64,000 bases of DNA. Source: a virus. Positions 49,741 through 58,422 of this stretch are shown in pieces. Each line of letters starts with the position of its first letter. Position 1 is the first letter of the stretch. Made by a program: the position numbers and the translations under genes. A model generated the notes under the pieces. The model was not told the origin of the DNA, did no database searches, and saw only the letters and a list, made by a program, of their open reading frames with translations. Where the stretch lies: the IMG/VR virus record IMGVR_UViG_3300024324_000416, positions 1 through 64,000 of that record; one strand, 5' to 3'.

Positions 49741-50261
49741 TGTCGGATGTTAAACCTCCCCGTGCACCTCGTCGTACCAAAACCCTATGGTTCCTCAATG
49801 GAACATTAGTTAAGAAGATTCACATTTCCAGGGCACAAGGAATGATTACTTTACATGATATTAATAGATGGGAAAAGTTTATGATCCCTCTGTCCGAATG
49901 GAAGAAGAAGCGGAGGCGTGCATACCTAGTTAGTGAAACTGCTAGATTATTAAACTTACACCGAAAATCCCTGCCTAGATTAGTTAGCCGTGGTATTCTA
50001 CCACCCCCTGTAGGTGCTACCAAGGACGGCATCCCTGTGTTCGGTAAAAAGGCATACTACAGCGAGGATACAATCAAGGATATGAGAGAGATTTTAGCGG
50101 GGCAGCACATAGGACGACCTCGTAAAGATGGATTCATTACAAATAATAAAACACCCACGGCCCTAGAGTTATCAATAGCCATGGGGGATTCGACACAACT
50201 ATATACTAAAAATAAATCAGGAAACTTTATTCCTGTGTTCGCAGAAGAAATATACGACTGA
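49740..50261 (+). CDS. HTH DNA-binding protein with AT-hook-like tail
   Basis: A 173-residue basic protein. A central MerR/excisionase-like winged helix runs about 60-120 (AYLVSETARLLNLHRKSLPR, LVSRGILPPPV, FGKKAYYSEDTIKDMREIL), followed by GRPRKDG, an AT-hook-type element. The N-terminus is rich in Arg/Pro (PPRAPRRTKTLW). It lies between the last tail gene and the first replication promoter, so it could regulate the early/late switch or assist recombination. Regulatory role is inference. Confidence 0.75.
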   Translation: MSDVKPPRAPRRTKTLWFLNGTLVKKIHISRAQGMITLHDINRWEKFMIPLSEWKKKRRRAYLVSETARLLNLHRKSLPRLVSRGILPPPVGATKDGIPVFGKKAYYSEDTIKDMREILAGQHIGRPRKDGFITNNKTPTALELSIAMGDSTQLYTKNKSGNFIPVFAEEIYD

Positions 50262-50265
50262 CCCC

Positions 50266-50294
50266 TTGACAAAATCAGGGGTAGTGTGTATAAT
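50266..50294 (+). promoter_or_regulatory. Early-type consensus promoter of the replication operon
   Basis: TTGACA (50266-50271), 17 bp, TATAAT (50289-50294) preceded by TGTG. The leader has AAGGAGG (50317-50323) before ATG 50329. Confidence 0.92.
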
Positions 50295-50328
50295 ATACTT
50301 ATAGAGAAAACCTTTGAAGGAGGTTATT

Positions 50329-50529
50329 ATGGAAAACACCAAGGTTACTTGGACACTAGGTTACACACTTAATACTGGAAACTTCCAGTCACTACGCCTT
50401 GACGCTTCTGTTGAGGACTATGTTCGTGAAGGTGAAACCACTAAAGATGCATCAGATAGAGTCTATGCATTCGTTGAGCAAGAGTTGGTAAATAAATTGG
50501 CAGAAGCCAAGGAGGAACTAAGTGGCTAA
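50329..50529 (+). CDS. Small early protein (66 aa)
   Basis: First gene after the main early promoter, ATG 50329 with AAGGAGG 5 nt upstream. Sequence pattern WTLGYTLNTGNFQSLRLDASVE, then a helical tail (DRVYAFVEQELVNKLAEAKEE). Similar small proteins occur near actinophage replication genes, but I cannot name a family. Overlaps the next gene by 8 nt with AAGGAGG just before that gene. Confidence 0.65.
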   Translation: MENTKVTWTLGYTLNTGNFQSLRLDASVEDYVREGETTKDASDRVYAFVEQELVNKLAEAKEELSG

Positions 50530-50833
50530 GAAACAACCAAAGTATGCCGTACTTGACTATTGGAAAGATTCGGTGTATAATACTTATGGTTTCTACCCAC
50601 AAATGAATAGGAACACAGAACAATGGGCTGCTAGAGATTTAGTAGATTCTTACGGTATGCCTACTGTCCTTGAGTTAATAGATTATTACATTTCTATTTG
50701 TGCTACTACCCCAAAATGGGATACCTTTAAGTACAAGTGTGATGACCTCTTGACTAAGAAAAACGAAATAGAAGAAGATTTAAGATTACGAGAAGAAAAC
50801 AGGAAGAAGGCAAAAGCGTGGCTACTAACCTAG
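50522..50833 (+). CDS. Small helical protein before the helicase
   Basis: A 103-residue protein from GTG 50522 (AAGGAGG 50509-50515). It is helical, with YWKDSVYNTYGFYPQMNRN, LIDYYISICATTPKWDTFKYKC and a charged C-terminal helix. Its position directly before the DnaB-type helicase, with overlapping reading frames, makes a helicase loader or partner possible, but no AAA+ motif is present. Confidence 0.6.
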   Translation: MAKKQPKYAVLDYWKDSVYNTYGFYPQMNRNTEQWAARDLVDSYGMPTVLELIDYYISICATTPKWDTFKYKCDDLLTKKNEIEEDLRLREENRKKAKAWLLT

Positions 50834-52047
50834 AAGATAGGCTGTTGAGTGCAGTCCTAAAAGATGCACAGATTCACGTTCTGCTACAGGCAGATGCAAC
50901 TAAGTTGTTCCGCACACACGGGGATGTGTGGGAGTTTGTTCGGAAGTATTACGAGCAGAACCAAGTTGTGCCCACCGTGAATCTCGTGAAGGAGAGGTTT
51001 ATTGACTTTGAGCCACAGATTGAGGTAGGAGCAACCAAGCACCATCTAGACGAATTGCGTGCTGACTACCTGCGGGACAACCTTCGCAACACTCTACGCA
51101 CAGCGGCAACGTCCGTTCAGGAGGGTGAGACTGTTGAGGCATTGGATAAGTTGATTGCTGATGCTGCTGAACTAAAGAGGATAACTAGTGAGGTTCGTGA
51201 CCTAGACGTATCAGACATTGACAATGCTCTGGACTACTTTGAGCAAGTTCGTATCCTAAATGAGTCTGGCTCCCACGGCATTCGCACAGGGCTACCAGGC
51301 TTTGATAACTACCTACCCGCAGGTATTACACCAGGGCAGTTGGGTGTGCTTCTTGCCTACCCTGCTATTGGTAAGTCCTGGTTCGTTGTTTACATGGCGG
51401 CACAGGCATGGATGCAGGGACGCTCACCACTTGTTATCTCTATGGAGATGACAGAGCAAGAGGTTCGCAACCGCTTCTTCACCGTGCTAGGTGCAGGAAT
51501 GTGGCGGCATCGCAAGTTGAGCCGTGGTGAAGTAGAACTAGATCAAATGAAGTCATGGATGGAAAAGACATTCGCAGGCAAGCCACCTATCCATATCATT
51601 TCTAATGAGGGTATTGGCGAGATCAATCCTGCTGTTGTGCGTGGTAAGATTGACCAGCACTCACCAGACATTGTTTTCCTAGATTATCTTAACTTGATGA
51701 CTTCTAACACCAAGGCAGACTCAGAGGTTGTTAAGATGAAGAATCTAAGCCGTGAGTTGAAGTTGCTTGCCCTATCAAGTGCTGTTCCTATTGTGGCTAT
51801 TTCATCTGCTACCCCTGATGACGTAACCCGCATGGACGTAGCACCTACCCTTGGTCAGACCTCTTGGTCACGCCAGATTGCATATGACGCTGACTGGCTG
51901 TTGGCTCTGGGCAGGGCAGCAAATAGTGATACGCTAGAATGTGTATTCCGCAAGAACCGTAACGGATTCCTAGGAGAGTTTATGCTCACAGTAGATTTTG
52001 ACTCTGGTAGTTTTATCTACAAGGACTTTGAGGATGACGACCTGTAA
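50818..52047 (+). CDS. DnaB-type replicative helicase
   Basis: A 409-residue hexameric 5-prime to 3-prime helicase. An N-terminal helical domain (about 1-125) is followed by the RecA-like core: Walker A AYPAIGKSW (about 180-188; Ala at the first position is usual in DnaB), then VISMEM (H1a/H2 region), and Walker B DIVFLDYLNLM (about 280-290). Motif H4-like VFRKNRNGFLGEF near the C-terminus. GTG start at 50818 overlaps the previous gene by 16 nt. It unwinds DNA for the phage Pol III alpha and works with the primase at 52380. Confidence 0.92.
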   Translation: MATNLEDRLLSAVLKDAQIHVLLQADATKLFRTHGDVWEFVRKYYEQNQVVPTVNLVKERFIDFEPQIEVGATKHHLDELRADYLRDNLRNTLRTAATSVQEGETVEALDKLIADAAELKRITSEVRDLDVSDIDNALDYFEQVRILNESGSHGIRTGLPGFDNYLPAGITPGQLGVLLAYPAIGKSWFVVYMAAQAWMQGRSPLVISMEMTEQEVRNRFFTVLGAGMWRHRKLSRGEVELDQMKSWMEKTFAGKPPIHIISNEGIGEINPAVVRGKIDQHSPDIVFLDYLNLMTSNTKADSEVVKMKNLSRELKLLALSSAVPIVAISSATPDDVTRMDVAPTLGQTSWSRQIAYDADWLLALGRAANSDTLECVFRKNRNGFLGEFMLTVDFDSGSFIYKDFEDDDL

Positions 52048-52123
52048 TCACGACTACGTTGAGTGGAGGGGTAGAGAGATCTGTCAGGAGTGCGGTGTTG
52101 AAAAAGACTACACAAATGAGTAA
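52034..52123 (+). CDS. Zinc-ribbon microprotein (29 aa)
   Basis: ATG 52034 overlaps the helicase stop; AAGGA ends 9 nt upstream. The peptide has TCNHDYV and EICQECGVEKDY, a Cx-His...CxxC pattern able to bind one zinc. Small Zn ribbons of this type are common beside phage replication genes. Too short for certainty; coding is supported by the motif and the tight overlap. Confidence 0.55.
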   Translation: MTTCNHDYVEWRGREICQECGVEKDYTNE

Positions 52124-52124
52124 A

Positions 52125-52136
52125 TGATGGTATAAT
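52125..52136 (+). promoter_or_regulatory. Late-like extended -10 promoter, leaderless
   Basis: TGATGGTATAAT, -10 at 52131-52136, 7 nt before ATG 52144. -35 position CTACAC, no match. It is the only promoter without a -35 box in the replication region. Confidence 0.75.
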
Positions 52137-52143
52137 ATGTTCC

Positions 52144-52467
52144 ATGAAAACTGCACATCGGAGTATCAAAAGGTTCTCTATTGACGGAAGGATCATATCA
52201 TCCACAGCGTTCTCCCGAATGCAGCAGATCTACTCAGAGGTACTAGAAGAACAAATGCGGGAGGCAGGATATGTACCACGCCTTGACCTCATGCCAGAAT
52301 GGACAACTTCATATCAGAAATCATATTACGAATTTGAAATATCCATATACGGGACATACGTCGGAAGGAAAAAAGCAAAGTGCCTAGAAGGAGTAGAAGG
52401 CGGGAAGCCAGTCTATTTTCACCAGAACAGACCGAAAGAGTCATCCTTGCCTCAGGCGGCACCATAG
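52144..52467 (+). CDS. Hypothetical protein (107 aa)
   Basis: A leaderless-type start at ATG 52144. The product is basic at the N-terminus (KTAHRSIKRFSIDGRI), helical in the middle (QQIYSEVLEEQMREAG), with EFEISIYGTYVGRKKAK near the C-terminus. Its 3-prime end overlaps the primase gene by 88 nt in a different frame. Both ORFs look real because each has its own start signal. No family recognised. Confidence 0.6.
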   Translation: MKTAHRSIKRFSIDGRIISSTAFSRMQQIYSEVLEEQMREAGYVPRLDLMPEWTTSYQKSYYEFEISIYGTYVGRKKAKCLEGVEGGKPVYFHQNRPKESSLPQAAP

Positions 52468-53327
52468 CAGGAGAAGTAGACACGGACTGGATCATATTCT
52501 GTCCGTACCATGCCAACACCCGAACACCTGCTGCTGAGATCGACAAAGAGAACGGCACGTTCTTCTGCTTTGGCTGTCGCAAGATTGCATCTCTCATGGA
52601 GTATGTGATGGAGATGACGGGCCAGAATGAGTTTAGTGCCCTGCGTCTTATCAAGAAGTATGAGCAAGAGGTAAACTTTGTTGATGTTCTAGACAAGAAG
52701 TTGGTTGAGAAGCCTGACTATGTTCAGTTTGATAACGAAACGGTAACAAGGCTGCATGAGCAAGCACTTTCAAGTGACCGTGCCCGTGACTACTTTGCGG
52801 GTAGAGGAATAACAAACCTAACAACATATAAACTAGGATACTCACAGGCACAGGATATGGTGACAGTTCCTCAGTTTGATCCAAGTGGAACTATCTGTGT
52901 GGGATGGGTGGCTCGTAGCATTGAGGGCAAGGACTTCAAGAACACCCCCAAACTACCTAAATCAAAGATACTATTCAACCTACACAGGGTTAGAAGTTCG
53001 GAGTATGTCTATGTAGTAGAGTCATCGTTTGATGCCATTAGGCTGCACGATGAGGGCGTTCCCGCTGTTGCTACATTAGGGGCAAACGTATCCAATAAGC
53101 AATGCGACCTAATGAAAAAGTATTTCAATCAAGTTTATGTTGTACCAGATACCGATGAGGCAGGAAAAATGATGGGTGAAAAGGTATTGACTCAGTTGGG
53201 TACTCGTGGTATAATTATAGGGTTGCCAGATCGCTACAAGGATGTTGGTGATCTTACAACAGAAGATATAACTAAATTACATGATAAAGTACAAAATCCA
53301 TTAACATTACTAGGAGAAAAAATATGA
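52380..53327 (+). CDS. DnaG-like primase
   Basis: A 315-residue primase, shorter than cellular DnaG (about 580-600). Zinc finger of the CHC2 type: Cys41, His44 (FCPYHA), Cys63, Cys66 (FCFGC). Toprim domain: Glu214 (VVESSFDAI), then Asp257/Asp259 (PDTDEAGK). It lacks a C-terminal helicase-binding domain. It makes RNA primers for Pol III alpha. The start GTG 52380 has GGAAGGA about 13 nt upstream and lies within the preceding gene. ATGA overlap with the SSB gene. It contains the 53187 promoter. Confidence 0.9.
   Translation: MPRRSRRREASLFSPEQTERVILASGGTIAGEVDTDWIIFCPYHANTRTPAAEIDKENGTFFCFGCRKIASLMEYVMEMTGQNEFSALRLIKKYEQEVNFVDVLDKKLVEKPDYVQFDNETVTRLHEQALSSDRARDYFAGRGITNLTTYKLGYSQAQDMVTVPQFDPSGTICVGWVARSIEGKDFKNTPKLPKSKILFNLHRVRSSEYVYVVESSFDAIRLHDEGVPAVATLGANVSNKQCDLMKKYFNQVYVVPDTDEAGKMMGEKVLTQLGTRGIIIGLPDRYKDVGDLTTEDITKLHDKVQNPLTLLGEKI
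53187..53215 (+). promoter_or_regulatory. Early-type promoter inside the primase gene
   Basis: TTGACT (53187-53192), 17 bp, TATAAT (53210-53215) with CGTGG before it. It lies about 110 nt before the SSB start and fits separate strong expression of SSB. Confidence 0.8.
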
Positions 53328-53989
53328 GCATTGTAAAAGGTCTCAAAAACGTAGAGACAATTGTTAACAAGAAGACATACGACTCAAGTGGCCCCAAGAC
53401 ACGTTGGCTACAACTTGACGACGGGCAGAGTGCAAAGATTCGCTTTGCTAACGAACTAGACGAGGACTCACCAAACTTTGACGAAGGTCGCAATCTTGCT
53501 ATCGTCGTTCGTGAGCACTCCAATCCCAAGGACTACAAGCGTAAGGCTGTTTGTACCATGGAGTCAGAGGGACGAGACTGGGCAGAGGAGATGCACCGCA
53601 AAGATCCAAAGGCAGGCTGGGGCGGTCGTAACCGTTTCTACGTCAATGTCCTAGTGGACGACGGCATGGAAGATCCATACATCGCAGTATGGTCACAGGG
53701 ACTAGGTAAGCAGTCTGCTGTTCACACTATGTTGGAGTACACCTCCGACACGGGCAGCATCAGTAACCTAACTTGGAAGATCAAGCGTCAGGGCACAGGA
53801 ACCGACACTACCTATGTGTTGCTCCCAACTGCTCCTGATTCTGAGCCTTTCGATTGGTCACCATACGAACTATACAATCTTGAGAATGTTGTTCGTAAGG
53901 TTCCCTACGCAGAGCAAGAGCAGTTCTACCTTGGCTTTGAGGGTGGAATGCCCACTTCATCTGCAAGCACCACAAACATTAACTGGTAA
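53324..53989 (+). CDS. Probable single-stranded DNA-binding protein
   Basis: A 221-residue protein with a plausible OB-like beta core (RWLQLDDGQSAKIRFANELD; RNRFYVNVLVDDG; TWKIKRQGTGTDTTYVLLP) and a C-terminal Ser/Thr tail ending NINW. It lies between primase and polymerase and has an extra promoter and terminator, as expected for a protein needed in large amounts. Cellular SSB motifs and the acidic tip are absent, so the call is from context and fold-like pattern. Confidence 0.65.
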   Translation: MSIVKGLKNVETIVNKKTYDSSGPKTRWLQLDDGQSAKIRFANELDEDSPNFDEGRNLAIVVREHSNPKDYKRKAVCTMESEGRDWAEEMHRKDPKAGWGGRNRFYVNVLVDDGMEDPYIAVWSQGLGKQSAVHTMLEYTSDTGSISNLTWKIKRQGTGTDTTYVLLPTAPDSEPFDWSPYELYNLENVVRKVPYAEQEQFYLGFEGGMPTSSASTTNINW

Positions 53990-53995
53990 GGTGGT

Positions 53996-54022
53996 TGGCG
54001 GTGGGGAATGCCCTCACCGCCA
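53996..54022 (+). terminator. Strong hairpin after the SSB gene
   Basis: TGGCGGTGGGG pairs with CCC-T-CACCGCCA (11 bp, one bulged T, loop AATG). No U-tract follows (CCCCCTTCC), so it may act as an mRNA stabiliser as well as a terminator. Confidence 0.7.
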
Positions 54023-54062
54023 CCCCCTTCCGTCTAAACAAATTAATAAAAGCAGCAAACTA

Positions 54063-54094
54063 TTTGGTCAGGGCTGAGAAAGCCCCCCACCAAA
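54063..54094 (+). terminator. Second hairpin before the 54114 gene
   Basis: Outer stem TTTGGT (54063-54068)/ACCAAA (54089-54094), inner stem GGGCT (54071-54075)/AGCCC (54081-54085), internal loop and GAGAA apical loop. AGGAAAGGTA follows as the SD of the next gene. It might be regulatory rather than a terminator. Confidence 0.5.
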
Positions 54095-54113
54095 AATATA
54101 CTTAGGAAAGGTA

Positions 54114-54797
54114 ATGCCAAACATAAAATTTCTTATGCGACCAGAGACAGTAGGCTTTGAAGCCCCTGTGCCTGCAAGCAAATGCGTGCCAGACTGGTAT
54201 GTAAAAACACTTCCCTACATTGATGAGCAAACAAAAGAGTTGCCGCTAACTAAAGACGGTGGAGTAAATAGAACTATCAAGAGTTGTATGCCTGTATTTG
54301 ATGCAATGACTCAAGGATACATATGGAAGACTCCCTGCGATATACAATTTAACTTAGATGAATTCTCAAGGGTCACTCACCCAAACATGCCTTTTCAGGT
54401 TTTAGATTTTACTCATTCTACGCAACAGACACAACACTATCCTAATTTAGGTCAAGGGTTCAAGTGGATGTTGCCCTTCCAGATTCAGACCCCCAAGGGG
54501 TACAGCACTTTATTTAAACATCCTTCACATCAGGACTTGCCATTCACCACACTAGAAGGTATTGTGGATACAGACAGGCACCCCATTCCCACGCATTGTC
54601 CTGCGTATATTCCTGCTGAGTTCCAAGGTGTAATACCCAAGGGCACTCCCATCGTTCAGATGATCCCATTCAAGCGGGAGGCATGGAAGTCAATGTCAGA
54701 GGTAGATGGTAGAATAGAGGAAAGAGTCATACAGTTTGCAACCAAGTTTGAAAAACAATATAAGATAAACTACAGAGATAAGAAGGTATACAAGTAA
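54114..54797 (+). CDS. Conserved-looking phage protein of unknown function (227 aa)
   Basis: AGGAAAGG is 5-10 nt before ATG 54114. The protein has CVPDWYVKTLPYIDEQTKELP, TIKSCMPVFDAMTQGYI, LFKHPSHQDLPFTTLEGIVD, IPKGTPIVQMIPFKREAW and a basic C-terminus. The layout resembles DUF6065-like proteins of phages and cyanobacteria, but I would not claim identity. Its place between SSB and DNA polymerase suggests a replication or DNA-metabolism role. Stop overlaps the polymerase ATG (TAATG). Confidence 0.7.
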   Translation: MPNIKFLMRPETVGFEAPVPASKCVPDWYVKTLPYIDEQTKELPLTKDGGVNRTIKSCMPVFDAMTQGYIWKTPCDIQFNLDEFSRVTHPNMPFQVLDFTHSTQQTQHYPNLGQGFKWMLPFQIQTPKGYSTLFKHPSHQDLPFTTLEGIVDTDRHPIPTHCPAYIPAEFQGVIPKGTPIVQMIPFKREAWKSMSEVDGRIEERVIQFATKFEKQYKINYRDKKVYK

Positions 54798-57700
54798 TGT
54801 ATTCACCCTTGCACGTTCACACTCACTACTCACCCATGGATGGTGTAGCCACCCCTCAAGAATATATTGATAGGGCATTGGCAATCGGCATGGAGTCAGT
54901 AGCCATCACAGACCACGGCACGCTATCAGGTCACCGTGAGTTCTATCGGGTAGCCAAGGAAGCAGGCATCAAGCCTATCCTAGGTATCGAAGGCTACTTC
55001 ACTAAGGATCGCCACGATAAGCGAGACAAGGCAGAACGCACAGACCCACTAGACTTAAACTACAATCACTTGGTAGTGCTTGCTAAGAATGCTAAGGGTC
55101 TTGCCAATCTATCTAAGATTAGTGAGATTGCTTGGACGGAGGGATTCAACCGAAAGCCACGCTTTGACTTTGAGATCCTAGACAAGTACGGTGATGACCT
55201 TATCATTACCTCTGGCTGCATGTCGGGTATGATTAACAAGGCTATTGAGGCTGGTGAGTTTGCCGTAGCCAAGGAACATCTCAAGTGGTTTGATGATCGC
55301 TTTGGTGATGACTTCTACGTTGAGGTTATGCCACACAACCAACCAGGCATGAACGCTGCACTAGTGGAGTTGGCAAAGGAAGGTGGCTACCAACTTGTAG
55401 TGACTCCTGACTGCCACCATGCAACGTTAGATCAAAAGATCATCCAAGAAGTTATGCTACTTAATAACACTCACGCAAAGATGGATAAGGAAGCAGACTT
55501 TAAGAAGTCTCTCAAGTATGACAACCTCATGGAACGGTTTGACTACCTCTATGGCTCTGACCGCATGATGAGTTTCAATAAGTTTGATATTCATCTGCTT
55601 GATTACAATGAGATGAAGTCTGCTATGGGTGATGACTGGGACGAGTCAATGGCTACTAATTCTCTTGCGGCAGCAGAAAAGGTAGAGGACTACAATATCA
55701 AGTCTAACCTAAACCTACTCCCTGTCACACACAAAGACAGCGACGAAGAGATTCGCACCCTTGCCTTTGCAGGGCTCAAGGATCTCAAACTAGATGAGCA
55801 TCCAGAATACGTTGAGCGTCTGGAAGAAGAGTTGTCCATCATCAAGGATAAGAAGTTTGCACCCTACTTTATTGTTGTGCGTAACATGATCCAATGGGCA
55901 AAGAAGAATGACATTATGGTCGGCCCTGGTCGTGGTTCTAGTGCAGGCTCACTCCTGTGCTACACCCTAGGCATCACAGAGGTAGATCCTATTGAGCATA
56001 ATCTTTTGTTCTTCCGCTTCATTGACCTTGACCGTGATGACTGGCCTGACATTGACACAGACATTATGGACACTAGGCGTGAGGAAGTCAAGCAATATCT
56101 AGAAGCACAATACAAGCACGTTGCCTCTATCGCTACTTTCTTAACTTTCAAAGATAAGGGTATGGTGCGTGACATTTGTCGTGTGCTCAACATCCCCTTG
56201 GGTGAGGTCAACCGTGCCCTAAAGAACGTAGAGACTTGGGATCACTTCTGCTCCTCTCGTACCACAGCAGACTTCCGTGAGAAGTACCCAGAGATTGTGG
56301 AGATCGGTGAGCAGTTGCGTGGTCGTATCCGTGGCACAGGCATCCATGCCGCAGGCGTGGTGACTAGCAAGAAGCCTATCTCGCAGGTTACTGCTATTGA
56401 GACTCGTGTAGATCCTTCCTCCAAAGAGCGTATCCCTGTAGTCGGGGTAGATATGGATGAGGCAGCAGAGATCGGTCTTATCAAGATTGATGCACTAGGG
56501 CTTAAGACTCTATCCGTTGTGCAAGACGCACTCAGCATCATTGAGGAACGCACAGGAAATAAGATTGACATAACACAAGTTAAGTTAGATGACAAGAAGG
56601 TGTACGAAATGCTTGCAGCAGGTCGCACCAAGGGTGTGTTCCAATGTGAGACTACACCTTACACTAACTTGCTTGTCAAGATGCAGGTTTCTAACTTTGA
56701 GGAACTTGCTGCTTCTAACGCTCTCATTCGTCCTGGTGCTATGAAGTCTATCGGTCGTCAGTACCTAGACCGCAAGAATGGCAAGCAGGCTGTAGAGTTT
56801 ATCTCACCTTTGATGAAGGACTGGACAGCAGACACATTCGGTCTGATCCTTTACCAGGAGCAGGTTATGCGTGCTTGCGTAGAACTAGGCGGTATGACGA
56901 AGGGCGAAGCAAACAAAGTCCGTAAGATCATTGGTAAGAAGAAAGACGTTAAAGAGTTCAACAAGTTTAAGAAGAAGTTTGTTGCTGGTGCGTCCAAGCA
57001 TATTGGTTCTACTTATGCTGAGTCCATGTGGACTGACTTTGAGAAGCACGCTGGATACTCATTCAATAAGTCTCACGCTGTTGCATACTCCATGTTGTCA
57101 TACTGGACTGCATGGCTCAAGACTAACTATCCTCTAGAGTTTATGTACGCTATCTTGCGTAACGAGAAGGATACTGACTCTCGCACAGAATACCTTATTG
57201 AGTGCAAGCGTATGGGTATCCCCCTCAAGTTGCCTCACATCAACGATAGCGAACTAGACTTTACTATCGAAGGCAAGGGCATTCGTTTCGGTATAACATC
57301 AATTAAGTATATCTCTGCGTTGGTTGGCGAACGGTATCTCAATCATCGTCCATTCAAGTCGTACAAGGAGATTGAGGAACTGACATACACCAAGGGTGCT
57401 GGTCTTAACAGCCGTGCTCTCAAGGCTATGAATGCCGTAGGTGCATTGACATTCCCAGACAACGCTGCTGATGAAGAGAAGGTGCGTAGCAATCTGTATG
57501 AGTACCTTAATCTACCAGAGTTCAATGTGGATGTGCCCTCGCACTTCTATGCATTCCTTGATGACTGTGATGACCATGAGGACAAGGGTGTGTTCATCTA
57601 CATGGGTGTAGTGAACGGTATCCGTCAGGGTAAAGGTTGGAGTCTGGTAAACATCATGGATGGTACAGGCACCGCAGGATTCTTTGATGAACAGAACACA

Positions 57701-58063
57701 ACTATTGAGAAGGGCAAGAGTTATGTTATACTTGTCGCAAACAATAGAGTTATGGAGTTTGTCCCTGTGGAAGAGATTCGTGACAACAAGGCTTCATTCG
57801 TTAGGTTCCTAAACCTAAAGCAACTTTCTTTTGCAGAAGATGAGTTCTATGTATTGGCTTGGAAGCCTCGCAAGACTAAGGCTGGGGCAAACATGGGATC
57901 TTTGTTGGTTGCTAATTCATCACGAGAGATGCGTGCGGTAACTGTGTTCCCATCATCTTTTGCTATGGCTCACACTCGCTTGGAGTTGGGCAAAGCATTC
58001 AAGATGGAGTTCGGTAAGACTAAGCAAGGCGATTTAACGTTGGAAGAAGTAATCAGAAACTAA
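54797..58063 (+). CDS. DNA polymerase III alpha subunit (DnaE type, C family)
   Basis: A 1088-residue replicative polymerase. The N-terminal PHP domain (1-270) has all nine metal ligands expected of an active proofreading nuclease: His6, His8, Asp15, His40, Glu65, His91, Cys141, Asp205, His207. The palm has GPGRGSSAGSLL (about 376-387) and the catalytic DxDxD in WPDIDTDIMD (about 416-425); the third catalytic Asp is near GLIKIDALGL. Fingers and HhH regions follow (FQCETTPYTNLL, LILYQEQVMRA, GYSFNKSHAVAYS). The C-terminal OB domain appears short. It copies the phage genome and probably needs no separate epsilon subunit. Confidence 0.95.
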   Translation: MYSPLHVHTHYSPMDGVATPQEYIDRALAIGMESVAITDHGTLSGHREFYRVAKEAGIKPILGIEGYFTKDRHDKRDKAERTDPLDLNYNHLVVLAKNAKGLANLSKISEIAWTEGFNRKPRFDFEILDKYGDDLIITSGCMSGMINKAIEAGEFAVAKEHLKWFDDRFGDDFYVEVMPHNQPGMNAALVELAKEGGYQLVVTPDCHHATLDQKIIQEVMLLNNTHAKMDKEADFKKSLKYDNLMERFDYLYGSDRMMSFNKFDIHLLDYNEMKSAMGDDWDESMATNSLAAAEKVEDYNIKSNLNLLPVTHKDSDEEIRTLAFAGLKDLKLDEHPEYVERLEEELSIIKDKKFAPYFIVVRNMIQWAKKNDIMVGPGRGSSAGSLLCYTLGITEVDPIEHNLLFFRFIDLDRDDWPDIDTDIMDTRREEVKQYLEAQYKHVASIATFLTFKDKGMVRDICRVLNIPLGEVNRALKNVETWDHFCSSRTTADFREKYPEIVEIGEQLRGRIRGTGIHAAGVVTSKKPISQVTAIETRVDPSSKERIPVVGVDMDEAAEIGLIKIDALGLKTLSVVQDALSIIEERTGNKIDITQVKLDDKKVYEMLAAGRTKGVFQCETTPYTNLLVKMQVSNFEELAASNALIRPGAMKSIGRQYLDRKNGKQAVEFISPLMKDWTADTFGLILYQEQVMRACVELGGMTKGEANKVRKIIGKKKDVKEFNKFKKKFVAGASKHIGSTYAESMWTDFEKHAGYSFNKSHAVAYSMLSYWTAWLKTNYPLEFMYAILRNEKDTDSRTEYLIECKRMGIPLKLPHINDSELDFTIEGKGIRFGITSIKYISALVGERYLNHRPFKSYKEIEELTYTKGAGLNSRALKAMNAVGALTFPDNAADEEKVRSNLYEYLNLPEFNVDVPSHFYAFLDDCDDHEDKGVFIYMGVVNGIRQGKGWSLVNIMDGTGTAGFFDEQNTTIEKGKSYVILVANNRVMEFVPVEEIRDNKASFVRFLNLKQLSFAEDEFYVLAWKPRKTKAGANMGSLLVANSSREMRAVTVFPSSFAMAHTRLELGKAFKMEFGKTKQGDLTLEEVIRN

Positions 58064-58071
58064 GGAGAAGA

Positions 58072-58422
58072 ATGACATATCTAAATGACATGGACGACCT
58101 GGCACACACGCTACACGCTCACGCAAAGCGTCAGGGCTTCTACGAGCCTTACGATCACATGGATGAGGCAGACTACGTTGTGTTCTACCTCAAGCAACTT
58201 GCTATGGTGCATAGCGAAGTAACCGAAGTGCTAGAAGCAATCCGCAAGGAGAAGGGCGACGAGGAAGTAGTAGAGGAACTAGCAGACATTATGATTCGTG
58301 TGCTTGACTTCTGGGCATTCCTCAATGAGACAGGCTACACAAAGCGTAGCCTAGCAGATGCTCTCAACAAAAAGGTAGAGACAAACAAGCAACGTGAGTG
58401 GCGACACGGGGTGCTTGCGTAA
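58072..58422 (+). CDS. MazG-like nucleoside triphosphate pyrophosphohydrolase
   Basis: A 116-residue protein with the all-alpha NTP-PPase signature E49xxE52 and E69xxD72 (HSEVTEVLEAIRKEKGDEEV, ELADIMIRVLDF). It would hydrolyse (d)NTPs or ppGpp-like alarmones to monophosphates. Phage MazG genes often sit with replication and nucleotide genes. AAGGAG 4 nt before ATG 58072. Stop overlaps RecA start (TAATG). Confidence 0.88.
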   Translation: MTYLNDMDDLAHTLHAHAKRQGFYEPYDHMDEADYVVFYLKQLAMVHSEVTEVLEAIRKEKGDEEVVEELADIMIRVLDFWAFLNETGYTKRSLADALNKKVETNKQREWRHGVLA

